Shown here: one piece after another, positions 49,731-57,983 of the stretch | Position numbering within the stretch: position 1 is the stretch's first letter | Layout: each line of letters begins with the position of its first letter | DNA from: CAZLRH01 sp964562015 | GTDB lineage: Bacteria; Verrucomicrobiota; Verrucomicrobiia; Opitutales; JABDGR01 | DNA: 64,000 bases | Assembly (NCBI GenBank): GCA_964562015.1 | Contig: CAZLRH010000004.1 | Location: forward strand, 124,001 to 188,000 | Direction: 5' to 3' | The notes under the pieces: model-generated | The model's database searches: none | The model's input: the letters and a program-made list of their open reading frames with translations, nothing else | What the model was told of the DNA's origin: nothing | Made by a program: the position numbers and the translations under genes

Positions 49731-50774
49731 TTAAAACGAGTAGGAGAGGTTCGCGCCGACGCCGATGTTGTAGTTCTGGTAGTTGTTGCCCAGTTCAGAA
49801 CTGCTGCGCCATTCATAGCTGGTGAGGAAGCGCACGGCGGCCCAATCGTTGAAGTAATAGGCCACCACGAGCGAAAGGGTGTTGTACACGTCGTTGCGCT
49901 GGCGCGCGCTGTAGGTGTAGTAGGAGTACTGGAAGCGGTAGGACGGCTGGATGACCCAGTTGCCGCCGAGGATGTAGTTATAAATGAGCGAGAAAGCGTG
50001 GTCGGTGCGGTCGTTCCAACCGACGGGCTGTAAGCCGCCGGACTGGGAGTTGGTGAAGCGGAAATCGCCGTCGTACTGCGCCGTCAAATTCTGGTTCTGC
50101 GCGATGGACCACTGATAGCCGGCCAGCCAGTACGGCACCCACTCCTGGTAGAACGTGCCGCTGGTCACGGCGTTGTCATTGGTGAACGCCGCGTAACGCA
50201 CGCCGAAGGAACCGAGGATGCTGCCCTTTTGCAGGTTCACTTCCCCGAACGGCGTGTACGTCATGAAGTCGTTGTTCTTGACCGGCAAGCCGCCCGCCGG
50301 GCCGATGCGGTGATCGCGGCCGCTCAAGGCCCCGTACCAGAAACTTTGGTAACGGAAACCGCCGCGCGGCACGGCCTGCACGCCGAACCAGTCCATCACC
50401 TCGCCCTGCACGACGCCCTGCAGTGTCAGCACGCTCACATCGCTTGCGCCGGTGTTGTTCGGAGCCAGGGTGGCGTTGTCGGTGCGGTAAATCTGAAAGT
50501 CCGAGGAAATATTGAACCACTTGTGCTTCGGCTTCGCGGCCAGCAGGTATTGCGGGCCGGTGTCTTCCAATTCGCCCTCATACAGCATGGGGACTTTTTC
50601 GTCCTTCAAGCCGGGCCCGAGCGGGGTCTGCAACTGCTGGGCACGCGTGGCCGTGTCCGATTGCTGGACCGCGGCGGGTTGGGCCTGCGCCGGCCGGGCG
50701 CCGCCCAAATAAACGACCGCCAGCACAGTGGCGACAGAGAAAACGCGGGACGAAAACAGGGATGTTTTATTCAT
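49731..50774 (-). CDS. Outer-membrane beta-barrel protein (unassigned)
   Basis: The 347-residue protein has a signal peptide (VFSVATVLAVVYLGGARPAQ, cleavage near residue 30). Alternating hydrophobic/polar beta-strands run throughout the last 270 residues (for example WFNISSDFQIYRTDN, YIKQ-like strands, NWVIQPSYRFQYSYYTYSAR). The C-terminal residue is Phe in NLSYSF, the hallmark for BAM-dependent insertion. Aromatic girdles (Tyr, Trp) are frequent. It resembles porin-like or OmpA-barrel-like proteins with unknown ligand. It sits between the FecR-like and CHASE2-cyclase genes, so it may act as the outer-membrane member of a signalling chain, or be a simple porin. ATG at 50774 (MNKTSLFSSR) was preferred to 50795. 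Confidence 0.75.
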   Translation of the reverse strand: MNKTSLFSSRVFSVATVLAVVYLGGARPAQAQPAAVQQSDTATRAQQLQTPLGPGLKDEKVPMLYEGELEDTGPQYLLAAKPKHKWFNISSDFQIYRTDNATLAPNNTGASDVSVLTLQGVVQGEVMDWFGVQAVPRGGFRYQSFWYGALSGRDHRIGPAGGLPVKNNDFMTYTPFGEVNLQKGSILGSFGVRYAAFTNDNAVTSGTFYQEWVPYWLAGYQWSIAQNQNLTAQYDGDFRFTNSQSGGLQPVGWNDRTDHAFSLIYNYILGGNWVIQPSYRFQYSYYTYSARQRNDVYNTLSLVVAYYFNDWAAVRFLTSYEWRSSSELGNNYQNYNIGVGANLSYSF

Positions 50775-50843
50775 GGAGCGACAACAGTTCGCCATGAAAT
50801 ACCCTACCCGCGTTGAAACGCAAGCACTTATCCGATCCCGACT

Positions 50844-52769
50844 TTAGAAGCTTTTAATGTTGATTCGGGTCGGGAATTCGCCAGTGCCGCCCTTGCTGAT
50901 GGGAATGAATTTCTGCGCCGGCGAACCGTTGTAGTTGACGTTGCTGATAAAGTTCACATAGCCCGCCTGGCCGGCCTGGTTGGTGTTCGGATGCGGGGCG
51001 AGCATACCGAGCGACGAGGAGAGATTCACCACGGTCGCGCCGGGGAAATTGACGTTATACAAATTCAAGGTGCGCGCGCCCATCGAGATGGACTGGGCCG
51101 TGCTGCTGAAGTTGGTGTTGTTCACCGTCAGCGAATCGCCGCCGGTCACGTTGATTTTCTGGCCCAGCAAGGCCCCGCCCTGAATGGAGAGCACGCCGCC
51201 CGACTGAATGTTTACGATGCCGGCGCCCGGGTTCGTGCCCTGGGTGGCCTCGATGATGGTGTCCTGCATCGTGACGTCGCCGGCGGCGAGGAGGATGGCG
51301 GCGCCGTTGGCGGCGGAAACGTAACTGCTAGTCAAAGCCAGCGAACCGCCCGTGCGCACGGAGGCGTTGCCGCTGCCCGCGAGGACACTGGAGCCCGTCA
51401 AACTCATGTCGCCGAGGACGCTGGCGAGATCCAAGGAGCCCGTCGGATTCGAGAGGGTGACGAGGTTCAGCGTCATGCCGCCGATATCGTTAACATTAAA
51501 GGCTGTCGGGCCGGTGCCGCCAAAGTTGGCGACAATCGTCTGCGCGGTGGTGGCCGGGGAAAACACGATGTCTTCCGCAAAGATATTCAGGACCGTAGTT
51601 TTGTTCAGGCCCGCAAATTGCGACGAGTTGCTAAAGGTAACCTGGTCGCCCGCAAAAATCGTCATGGCCTTCAAGCCGTCAAACGCGCCCAAATCCACGC
51701 GTCCGGAAATCACCAGCTTGCCCGCAATGATGCCGGTGACCACGATCTGATCGTTCGGAATAAGACCGCCGGGCAGGCCCAAATCAGCCGCCGTAAACAC
51801 CACTGGCGTGGTGAAAGTCAAATTCGAAGGAATGCTGGCTCCGGAGCCGAGCGCGGCAATGGCCTGCAGGGCATCGGCCACCGTGGGGCCGTTATTGTCG
51901 GGCGTGTTATTCGGATTATTGGGATTGGCGTTGCTGGCGGTGCTGATCGTCGAAAGGTCGCCGATGACAATTTCGTTCTTCGAAACCGCGCCGATGACGA
52001 GCTTGTCGGTCTTCACGAGATCGCCGTTGGCGATCTTGGCCTGCTGGTCGCTGGTGGCAGAATCCAGTTTATCCTGCGAGGGCAAAACGAGGGTGAAGCC
52101 GTGCACCAGATCCGAACCCGCCTGCTGCTTTGCCAAATCGAAATTGACCACTGGGCCGGCCTTGGGCGTTTCGCGCGTGCCATCGGGCTTCAACGCGCCC
52201 GGCATGATGAAGGTCATTTGACCGGCGGTGAGATGGACGGTCGAACCGTCGGGCAGCTTCACATCGCCGCTGCCTTCCATCATCATGACCTTGAAGCCGC
52301 CGTCGGAGGTCGCCGTCACAATCAGCGTGGTGCCGAGGACGGTCGCCGTGGCGGAGTTGGTCGAAATGGTGCCGCCGCCTTTGCCCGAGGGGGAATTGAA
52401 GAGGACGCTGCCTTGTTTCAAATTGATACTGCGGCTGTTCGGCTCGAAGGAGAAAATGGAATTGGAACCGACGCGGGCCACCGTGCCGTCGGCGGCGGTC
52501 AATTGGGCGCGCGACTTGGTGCCGGTGTACAGCATGTTCGGCGCGTTGAACTCGTCATTGGCCTTGACCGGCTGCTTGGCCGGGCCGGCGCTCACGTCCT
52601 GCATGGTCACATCGCCGACCGCTTCCGAAACAGTGGCCTTGTTGAACGGCAGCGGGCTGCTGGCCGCGGCGGCCGCCCCCCACGTCGCACTCGGGCCCGC
52701 GAGGGCCGCCAGAATAATCAAGGCCGTGCGGCCCCGGGTGATTTTTGCCAAAGAATTGAGCTGCGACAT
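50844..52769 (-). CDS. FecR-domain secreted protein with filamentous C-terminal region
   Basis: The 641-residue protein has a signal peptide (ALIILAALAGPSATWGAAAA, cleavage near residue 32). A FecR domain follows at about residues 85-190 (RSINLKQGSVLFNSPSGKGG, TNSATATVLGTTLIVTATSD). The C-terminal 400 residues are a beta-helix-like region with repeated N-x-x-G-x motifs (SLALTSSYVSAANGAAILLA, GGVLSIQGGALLGQKINVTG), as in filamentous haemagglutinin-type or collagen-like autotransported proteins. FecR domains of this soluble type are envelope sensors. The ATG at 52769 (MSQLNSLAKI) fits a normal signal peptide; the frame continues to 52814 without conservation. It is the first of the leftward FecR - barrel - cyclase cluster. 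Confidence 0.85.
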   Translation of the reverse strand: MSQLNSLAKITRGRTALIILAALAGPSATWGAAAAASSPLPFNKATVSEAVGDVTMQDVSAGPAKQPVKANDEFNAPNMLYTGTKSRAQLTAADGTVARVGSNSIFSFEPNSRSINLKQGSVLFNSPSGKGGGTISTNSATATVLGTTLIVTATSDGGFKVMMMEGSGDVKLPDGSTVHLTAGQMTFIMPGALKPDGTRETPKAGPVVNFDLAKQQAGSDLVHGFTLVLPSQDKLDSATSDQQAKIANGDLVKTDKLVIGAVSKNEIVIGDLSTISTASNANPNNPNNTPDNNGPTVADALQAIAALGSGASIPSNLTFTTPVVFTAADLGLPGGLIPNDQIVVTGIIAGKLVISGRVDLGAFDGLKAMTIFAGDQVTFSNSSQFAGLNKTTVLNIFAEDIVFSPATTAQTIVANFGGTGPTAFNVNDIGGMTLNLVTLSNPTGSLDLASVLGDMSLTGSSVLAGSGNASVRTGGSLALTSSYVSAANGAAILLAAGDVTMQDTIIEATQGTNPGAGIVNIQSGGVLSIQGGALLGQKINVTGGDSLTVNNTNFSSTAQSISMGARTLNLYNVNFPGATVVNLSSSLGMLAPHPNTNQAGQAGYVNFISNVNYNGSPAQKFIPISKGGTGEFPTRINIKSF

Positions 52770-52920
52770 GATTTGGGTCCTCGCTGCCGGAAGGCGCCGC
52801 CACATGAGCAACATGCGGGGACTTCCGAATTTCCGGTCATGTTAGACAGATATTCCGCCGCTGACAATCCTGAATCTTGCCCCTCTCCCGTCCGCTCGCT
52901 TCCGCCCGTCCGCCCACTCT

Positions 52921-53790
52921 TTAACGGCCAACCTCGACCTCGGCCGGAGCGGCGGCCTTCTTTTGCTGGGCCATGGGCTTGGTGCGGAACTTTTCCAGGG
53001 ACTGGCGGGCGAGCACGGACACCAATACGCGCGGCAGCCGGCTGCTGATGGCCACCTGCAACTTGTTTTGCCAACCGCAGACGACTAGGGGCTTGCCCGC
53101 GGCAAGGGCGGCCAGCGATTCCTCAATGACCTGCCCGGTGTTCTGACCCAGCCAGTCCGGTGCGGGTGGTTTCACAAAACCGGCGGAACGGAAAAAATTC
53201 GTACTCGTCGGGCCGGGACATACACAGAGCACATGCACGCCCGAGTTGCGCAAGTCCTGCCACAACCCCAGGCTCCAATTCAGGACGAACGCCTTCGTCG
53301 CGCCATACACCGTCATCAACGGCGTCGGTTGGAACCCGGCAATGGATGAGATGTTTACTACAGCACCGCCGCGTTCGAGCAACTGCGGCAGCAACCGGGA
53401 CGTCAACAACACCGGCGCACGCATGTTCAAGTCCACCATCTCCAGGCAGCGCTCCGCGCCCGGCTCGGGAAACGGCCCATACGTGCCGAACCCGCTATTG
53501 TTGATCAAAAGGATTTTGCCGGCGCCGCCACTGGCGCGCAAGTGCTGCTCGAGCACCACCAACGCGCCTTCCTGCCCCGCCGCCGAGCCCAAGTCCGCGG
53601 TAATGTGCTTCAACCAGCCCTCGCCGGCGCCGAGCTTTGGATTCGTGCGCGAAAGGTTGAAAATTTGCGCGGATGGGTTTAAGGTATGGATTGCCTTGAT
53701 AAACCCCTCCCCAATGCCCGAAGACCCGCCAGTGACGATCACGGCGCTAAAGCTCTTAAAGTATTCTGGCACAGATTGTGCGGCAGGCAT
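52921..53790 (-). CDS. SDR family oxidoreductase
   Basis: The 289-residue short-chain dehydrogenase has the nucleotide-binding glycine motif at residues 20-27 (VTGGSSGIGEG), a structural NNSG motif at 98-101, and the catalytic Ser149 (VNISSIAG), Tyr162 and Lys166 (VYGATKAFVLNW). The C-terminus ends in a basic tail (LEKFRTKPMAQQKKAAAP). SDRs of this size commonly act on ketones, sugars or fatty acids; the substrate cannot be read. Gene spacing: 151 bp from the FecR gene and 128 bp divergent from the ribosome hibernation factor gene. It is likely independent of both. Confidence 0.88.
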   Translation of the reverse strand: MPAAQSVPEYFKSFSAVIVTGGSSGIGEGFIKAIHTLNPSAQIFNLSRTNPKLGAGEGWLKHITADLGSAAGQEGALVVLEQHLRASGGAGKILLINNSGFGTYGPFPEPGAERCLEMVDLNMRAPVLLTSRLLPQLLERGGAVVNISSIAGFQPTPLMTVYGATKAFVLNWSLGLWQDLRNSGVHVLCVCPGPTSTNFFRSAGFVKPPAPDWLGQNTGQVIEESLAALAAGKPLVVCGWQNKLQVAISSRLPRVLVSVLARQSLEKFRTKPMAQQKKAAAPAEVEVGR

Positions 53791-53918
53791 GGTGGGACAA
53801 GTTGGGCGGGCGCCCGCGGCGGCGGTCTTTTTCCCTCGGGCTCGCGGTGCGTCAGCGCTGCTTCTCTCCTAGCGGGACTGTTTTCCACGTCAACCCATAA
53901 CCAAACTAAGGCTACTCA

Positions 53919-54287
53919 ATGAGCTACCACGACCTGATTATCTCCGGCATCCATCTCGAATTGACGGAAGCGCTCAAAGATACGGTTCATGCCAAGATGG
54001 AGCGGCTGTTCAAACACGAAACCCGGCTGCATCGCCTGCGCATTGAACTCGAACACACGGCCAGCAAAAATCATCTCGGCGAATTCGTCGCCAAAGGCCA
54101 CCTCGTCCTGTCCGGCCCGGAAATTACGGTGTCCGTCGCCTCGGAAGACCTCTACAAGTCCATTGATCTGCTGGTGGACAAACTCGACCGCAAACTGCGC
54201 CGGCGCTCCCGCCTGCTCAAAGTCAAGCGCCACCACCCGCACGACATCGAATTCCCCGCGCACCTGCCGAAGGTGAGTTTGGCGTAA
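53919..54287 (+). CDS. hpf: Short ribosome hibernation promoting factor
   Basis: HPF/YfiA proteins bind the 30S subunit in stationary phase and stop translation. The 122-residue protein is a short form with the beta-alpha-beta-beta-beta-alpha fold: LIISGIHLELTEALKDTVHA is strand 1 and helix 1, and RIELEHTASKNHLGEFVAKG, PEITVSVASEDLYKSIDLLV and DKLDRKLRRRSRLLKVKRHH follow. The basic C-terminal helix RRRSRLL is the rRNA-contacting surface. ATG at 53919 is preceded by TAAGG at good spacing for a ribosome-binding site. Short HPF in the absence of the long form's C-terminal domain suggests 100S formation with RMF-like help, or simple inhibition. Confidence 0.9.
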   Translation: MSYHDLIISGIHLELTEALKDTVHAKMERLFKHETRLHRLRIELEHTASKNHLGEFVAKGHLVLSGPEITVSVASEDLYKSIDLLVDKLDRKLRRRSRLLKVKRHHPHDIEFPAHLPKVSLA

Positions 54288-54314
54288 GCGGAATTGGCCG
54301 GCTCGATGGATAGT

Positions 54315-54352
54315 GGCGCGGTGAGGGCACCCCGCCCTACCCAAGCAAGGCA
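54315..54352 (+). repeat. Solo half-copy of the 121-bp element (left hairpin)
   Basis: GGCGCGGTG-AGGG-CACCCCGCC (54315-54336) is the left hairpin of the element with one mismatched pair, followed by CTACCCAAGCAA as in full copies. No terminal repeat or right arm is present. It lies between hpf and the next gene. Confidence 0.6.
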
Positions 54353-54477
54353 TGTCATCGGAGCGCACAATTCTCCGGGCGATGTTTGGATTTAATTTTG
54401 TCGATCGGTCGCGCCCGGGACGATTTTTTGTTTTGCGCCTGTAGCCCTCGGCGATGCATGGTAAGTCTTTATTATTT

Positions 54478-54533
54478 CATCCTGCATCCTTTACTTCTGC
54501 GTTCTGCCTTCTAACTTCTACCTTTTCCTCCCC
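54478..54533 (+). repeat. Heptad repeat leader abutting 54534 gene
   Basis: Degenerate 7-base pyrimidine-rich repeats (CATCCTG CATCCTT, CGTTCTG CCTTCTA ACTTCTA CCTTTTC) end at the ATG, with no Shine-Dalgarno sequence. Units CCTTCTA and TTCTG are shared with the ilvD leader. Confidence 0.65.
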
Positions 54534-54911
54534 ATGGCCAAACCTACCATTATCATCGGCCTGCTCCTCGTCGTCGTCGGCCTGGCCGGCTACTTTTCCG
54601 CCCATGAGCCAGCCCCGACCGCGTTGATTCCCGCCGCCATTGGCGTCCTGCTCGTTATCCTCGGGGCGGTTGCGCTCAATCCCGCCGCCCGCAAACACGC
54701 TATGCACGCCGCCGCCATGGTCGGGCTGCTGGCCATCATCGGTGACGGCATGCAGTTGATTAAAACGCTGCGCACCACCCAAGTCTCGCCCGAAGTCGCG
54801 CACCTCAAAATTGCCTCGATGTCCGCGACCCTCGTCCTGAGCGTGATTTTTCTCGTGCTGTGCATCCGCTCGTTTATCGCGGCCCGGCGCAACCGGTTGG
54901 CGGGAATGTAG
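54534..54911 (+). CDS. Small membrane protein (hypothetical)
   Basis: The 125-residue protein has four predicted membrane helices (IIIGLLLVVVGLAGYFSAHE, ALIPAAIGVLLVILGAVALN, HAAAMVGLLAIIGDGMQLIK and SATLVLSVIFLVLCIRSFIA) with a short basic end. Proteins of this outline occur widely in Planctomycetes and Verrucomicrobia and are annotated only as hypothetical. No binding or catalytic residues recognised. The leader is the heptad repeat. The 192-bp stretch after it holds the 15-bp repeats, and then tRNA-Arg. Confidence 0.8.
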   Translation: MAKPTIIIGLLLVVVGLAGYFSAHEPAPTALIPAAIGVLLVILGAVALNPAARKHAMHAAAMVGLLAIIGDGMQLIKTLRTTQVSPEVAHLKIASMSATLVLSVIFLVLCIRSFIAARRNRLAGM

Positions 54912-54977
54912 TCTGCCTTTAGCTGGCCGGAGGCGCTTGGATTACCCCTCCCGCAGGTTACTATGTCTGGAACCGCG

Positions 54978-55028
54978 GCACTAAGCACCAGAGCACTAAG
55001 CACTAGAACACTAACCACTAGAACACTT
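54978..55028 (+). repeat. 15-bp tandem repeat (three copies)
   Basis: Three 15-base units at 54978-55022: GCACTAAGCACCAGA, GCACTAAGCACTAGA and ACACTAACCACTAGA, plus a partial ACACTT to 55028. Each unit is a 7+8 duplication of G/ACACTAA and CACTAGA-type halves. It lies between the 125-residue protein gene and tRNA-Arg. Confidence 0.8.
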
Positions 55029-55103
55029 TTCCGGCTTTCCCTTTTCACTTGCCAATCCGGCGCGGTTCGCACACTTTGACCCCTTGCAGTGCCGGGATAT
55101 TTA

Positions 55104-55180
55104 GCACCCGTAGTTCAATTGGATAGAACATCTGACTACGGATCAGAGGGTTGCAGGTTCAAATCCTGCCGGGTGCACCA
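55104..55180 (+). tRNA. tRNA-Arg (anticodon ACG)
   Basis: A complete 77-base cloverleaf. The acceptor GCACCCG (55104-55110) pairs with CGGGTGC, followed by discriminator A (55177) and an encoded CCA (55178-55180). The anticodon stem TCTGA/TCAGA holds the loop CTACGGA with anticodon ACG, whose A34 is normally deaminated to inosine by TadA to read CGU, CGC and CGA. The T-arm GCAGG-TTCAAAT-CCTGC is intact. Confidence 0.97.
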
Positions 55181-55226
55181 CTTCACAGGGGAAAGGCCGA
55201 AAGACAAAGAAGTTAATTAAGAAGCC

Positions 55227-55652
55227 ATGGCCACCCTAAACCCCTACGTCAACTTCAACGGCAACGCCGAAGAAGCTTTTACGTTTTACCAATCCGTCTT
55301 GGGGGGAGAGTTCGGCAAGATCATCCGCTTCAAGGACCTGGCCAGCGCAGAATTCCCGGTGGCGGAAAAGGAAGCCCATAAAATAATGCGCATTACTCTG
55401 TCGATCGGCAAAAATAGGCTGATCGCCAATGATGTTCCGGCCAGCATGGGACGAGTAAGCGAAAACGAAAACCGGTCTAAAATTGCCGTCACGGCCGAAA
55501 GCCAAGCGGAGGCGGAGAGGATATTTATCGGACTTTCGGCCGGGGGGACCGTCGAAATGCCCATGGCGGAAAGCCCTTGGGGTACCTCCTTTGCCATGTT
55601 CAGGGACAAATACGGGATTGAATGGACGGTGGAATTTGACCCAAAAAAATAG
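55227..55652 (+). CDS. VOC/glyoxalase-fold protein (PhnB/DUF-3-demethylubiquinone-like)
   Basis: The 141-residue protein belongs to the PhnB-type VOC group: LNPYVNFNGNAEEAFTFYQS at the start is the first beta-alpha unit, followed by VLGGEFGKIIRFKDL. The later SLGKNRLIAND-like stretch (LSIGKNRLIANDVPASMG) and WGTSFAMFRDKYGIEWTVEF at the end complete the two beta-alpha-beta-beta-beta units. Metal ligands are not obvious, and most PhnB-like members have no known substrate. ATG at 55227 is 46 bp after tRNA-Arg; GAAG occurs close upstream as a possible ribosome-binding site. The gene marks the start of the AT-richer segment that follows. Confidence 0.87.
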   Translation: MATLNPYVNFNGNAEEAFTFYQSVLGGEFGKIIRFKDLASAEFPVAEKEAHKIMRITLSIGKNRLIANDVPASMGRVSENENRSKIAVTAESQAEAERIFIGLSAGGTVEMPMAESPWGTSFAMFRDKYGIEWTVEFDPKK

Positions 55653-55787
55653 CCCGTAAGCATGTTCTTACTGATAGGATAAATGGATCAAATCTTCCGA
55701 TTTGGTTTCATAGTGATATGCACGACGTAGCCTACGTTTATATGTACGACTTTTACAAACAATTGGTGTACATTTCCACTCATTAAC

Positions 55788-56780
55788 ATGAATGCAAAAA
55801 TCATTATTGCCGCGGTTGCCGCGGCGCTTGGTGCCGTCGGGGTTGCCCAGGTTGTGGGCTTTGCAAAAATGCGTCTTACGGTGCATGTTATCGATGAGGA
55901 TGGCAAACCGGTTCCAGAAGCACAGGGAACTTTTCTATTTAAAGAAGATTTAGCCAGCTTGGACAAGCCTCACGAATATCAGGTGACAACCGACAACAAT
56001 GGTAATTTTACGTTGGATGCACATTCTAATGATGGCGTCCTTGGAAGTACTGGCCAGGCAATACACAAGGATGGCTACTACAACAGTAGCGTAAACGCCG
56101 GTCCCTTTGAGACCTTTGAAAACGGCCATTGGCTGCCTTGGGACCAAACCTACACCACCGTGCTGCGCAAAATTGGAACGCCGATTCCACTGTATGTACG
56201 TCGGCTAGCAGTTAAAATCCCCGCCGCCGTAAATGAGGCTCGTGGGTTTGACCTGGTGGAAGCCGATTGGGTCGCCCCTTTTGGCAAAGGTAAAGTTCGT
56301 GATTTTATTGTAACCGTAACTAATGCCCAATATCGCAGCGATAACGACTATGAGACAAATGCAGCTATTACCTTCTCCAACCCAGACGATGGCATTCAGG
56401 AAGTTCAATTACCCCCGCAGTTTGCCAACAGCGTGTTTAAGTGGCCGCGTCTAGCCCCAGAAAATGGTTACCAGTCAAAATTGGAAACTCAACGGCTTTG
56501 GCTAAATATTCAACGCGGACATACGCAAAGCATCAATACGGCCAAGGAGGATCAGGCATATTTTTTCCGTGTCCGCACCTTGAAACAAGGTGGCAAAATT
56601 CTCAGCGCGTTATATGGCAAAATCCTTGGCGGAATTTCCGTCGGCTACGGTTCAGCGAACTACGGCTTCATTCAATTTACCTACTACCTTAACCCGGCCC
56701 CGCTTGATCGAAACTTGGAGTTCTCGGGAAATAGCTTGTTTACTAATCTCGACTCGGACGAAATTTTTCATGCACCGTAA
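55788..56780 (+). CDS. Secreted hypothetical protein, tandem paralogue 1
   Basis: The 330-residue protein has an N-terminal signal/anchor helix (AKIIIAAVAAALGAVGVAQV) followed by a carboxypeptidase-regulatory-like beta domain (KMRLTVHVIDEDGKPVPEAQ). The body has an exceptionally conserved block with its neighbour (FENGHWLPWDQTYTTVLRKI and RKIGTPIPLYV). Later blocks include GHTQSINTAKEDQAYFFRVR and GGKILSALYGKILGGISVGY. It is about 65-70% identical to the next gene by eye. No family recognised. The DNA is AT-richer than the surrounding genome and lacks its codon bias, which suggests transfer. A promoter was not identified in the 135-bp upstream gap. Confidence 0.72.
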   Translation: MNAKIIIAAVAAALGAVGVAQVVGFAKMRLTVHVIDEDGKPVPEAQGTFLFKEDLASLDKPHEYQVTTDNNGNFTLDAHSNDGVLGSTGQAIHKDGYYNSSVNAGPFETFENGHWLPWDQTYTTVLRKIGTPIPLYVRRLAVKIPAAVNEARGFDLVEADWVAPFGKGKVRDFIVTVTNAQYRSDNDYETNAAITFSNPDDGIQEVQLPPQFANSVFKWPRLAPENGYQSKLETQRLWLNIQRGHTQSINTAKEDQAYFFRVRTLKQGGKILSALYGKILGGISVGYGSANYGFIQFTYYLNPAPLDRNLEFSGNSLFTNLDSDEIFHAP

Positions 56781-56857
56781 GATTCCGGATGTCGCGGATT
56801 TAGTGATGGGAAATTGCATTTTTTTTGAGCAGGGAATGGAAGAAGATGGGTGATAAC

Positions 56858-57844
56858 ATGAATGCAAAAATCATTATTGCACTTATGGCCGCAGCCCTTG
56901 GTACTGCCGGCGTTGCCCAAGTTGTGAACATGCCCAAAATGCGTTACACGCTCCATGTCATTGGTGAAGATGGTAAGCCCATTCCTGGAGTGAAAACCGC
57001 CTCTTCATTTAATAAAGACGCGATTAGCTATGGTCAAAAAATACAAGTTAGTGCGACCACCGATGATAATGGCAATTTTACTGCCGAAGGCTATTCGGAT
57101 GACGGCAAGGCCCTCGGGAAGCTTATGAGCAAAGATGGCTATTTTGATAGCGGTGTAAGCGCCGGCCCCTTTGAAATCTTCGAAAACGGTCACTGGCTGC
57201 CTTGGGACCAAACCTATACCACCGTGTTGCGGAAGATCGGGACCCCGATTCCACTGTATGTAAAGAGAATGAATGCAACAATTCCTGTAACGGGAACGCC
57301 GTGCGGGTATGATTTAGAGGTAGCTGACTGGGTGGCGCCTTACGGCAAGGGCAAAGTCACGGATTACATTGTCACCGTCACAAATCTTCAATACCGCAGC
57401 GACAACGATTCTGAGATTTCAGCAACTGTCACTTTCCCTAATGACGGCGATGGCATTCAAGAAATCCAATTGCCCAAAGAATTTGCAAACAGCGTTTTTA
57501 AATGGCCACGTCTGGCGCCGGAGGCGGGTTATCTGCCGCAATTAGAAACCCATCGGTTATGGCTAAACGTTGAGCGCGGGCACACGCAAAGCATCGACAC
57601 GGCCAATGAGAACCAGGCTTATTTCGTTAGGGTTCGCACGGTGAAGCAAGGAGGGAAAATAGTCAGCGCGTTATACGGTAAAATCCTTGGCGGAATTGGG
57701 GTTGGTCCAAATGGCGGCAAAAATGGTGGAGTCATTGGCTTCACCTACTACCTCAACCCGACGTCGCTTGATCGAAACCTGGAGTTTTCGGGAAATACCC
57801 TTTTCAAGGACCTTCCGCAAAGCGAGACAACGCACGTGCCGTAA
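56858..57844 (+). CDS. Secreted hypothetical protein, tandem paralogue 2
   Basis: The 328-residue paralogue of the preceding gene shares the start MNAKIII and the identical DNA AACATGAATGCAAAAATC around the start codon, which is why ATG at 56858 was preferred to 56846 or 56825. Domain order is the same: anchor helix, Ig-like domain (YTLHVIGEDGKPIPGVKT), the conserved HWLPWDQTYTTVLRKIGTP block, and a C-terminal beta-rich domain (FVRVRTVKQGGKIVSALYG). The region of lowest similarity is residues 50-95, the exposed loops of the Ig-like domain. It lies 78 bp after its twin. The 98-bp direct repeat copy A starts 19 bp after its stop codon. Confidence 0.72.
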   Translation: MNAKIIIALMAAALGTAGVAQVVNMPKMRYTLHVIGEDGKPIPGVKTASSFNKDAISYGQKIQVSATTDDNGNFTAEGYSDDGKALGKLMSKDGYFDSGVSAGPFEIFENGHWLPWDQTYTTVLRKIGTPIPLYVKRMNATIPVTGTPCGYDLEVADWVAPYGKGKVTDYIVTVTNLQYRSDNDSEISATVTFPNDGDGIQEIQLPKEFANSVFKWPRLAPEAGYLPQLETHRLWLNVERGHTQSIDTANENQAYFVRVRTVKQGGKIVSALYGKILGGIGVGPNGGKNGGVIGFTYYLNPTSLDRNLEFSGNTLFKDLPQSETTHVP

Positions 57845-57862
57845 TCATGACCGGCTGGGACT

Positions 57863-57960
57863 GATAGGAATTTGCTTTTCCGGGGGCGGGGCAGGCCTTA
57901 AACAGTTTTAATGCTTTGCCAGTAAGCTGGTTTCTTGCCCGGTGACTCTCCGTCCTAGGT
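57863..57960. repeat. 98-bp direct repeat, copy A
   Basis: This stretch is identical to 58718-58815 at 87 of 98 bases without gaps (11 substitutions, no 3-base periodicity). It begins GATAGGAATTTGCTTTTCCG and ends CTCTCCGTCCTAGGT. The two copies bracket the lipoprotein gene and the metallopeptidase fragment. Positions 57961-57983 hold nothing recognised. Confidence 0.85.
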
Positions 57961-57983
57961 ACGCGCGTGGGTTCATTTTTTCA

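Noticed and set aside
50991..53048. 685-residue open frame on the plus strand over the FecR-domain gene
   Set aside because: Antisense shadow of a gene with signal peptide and FecR domain; no motif and typical Arg/His-rich bias.
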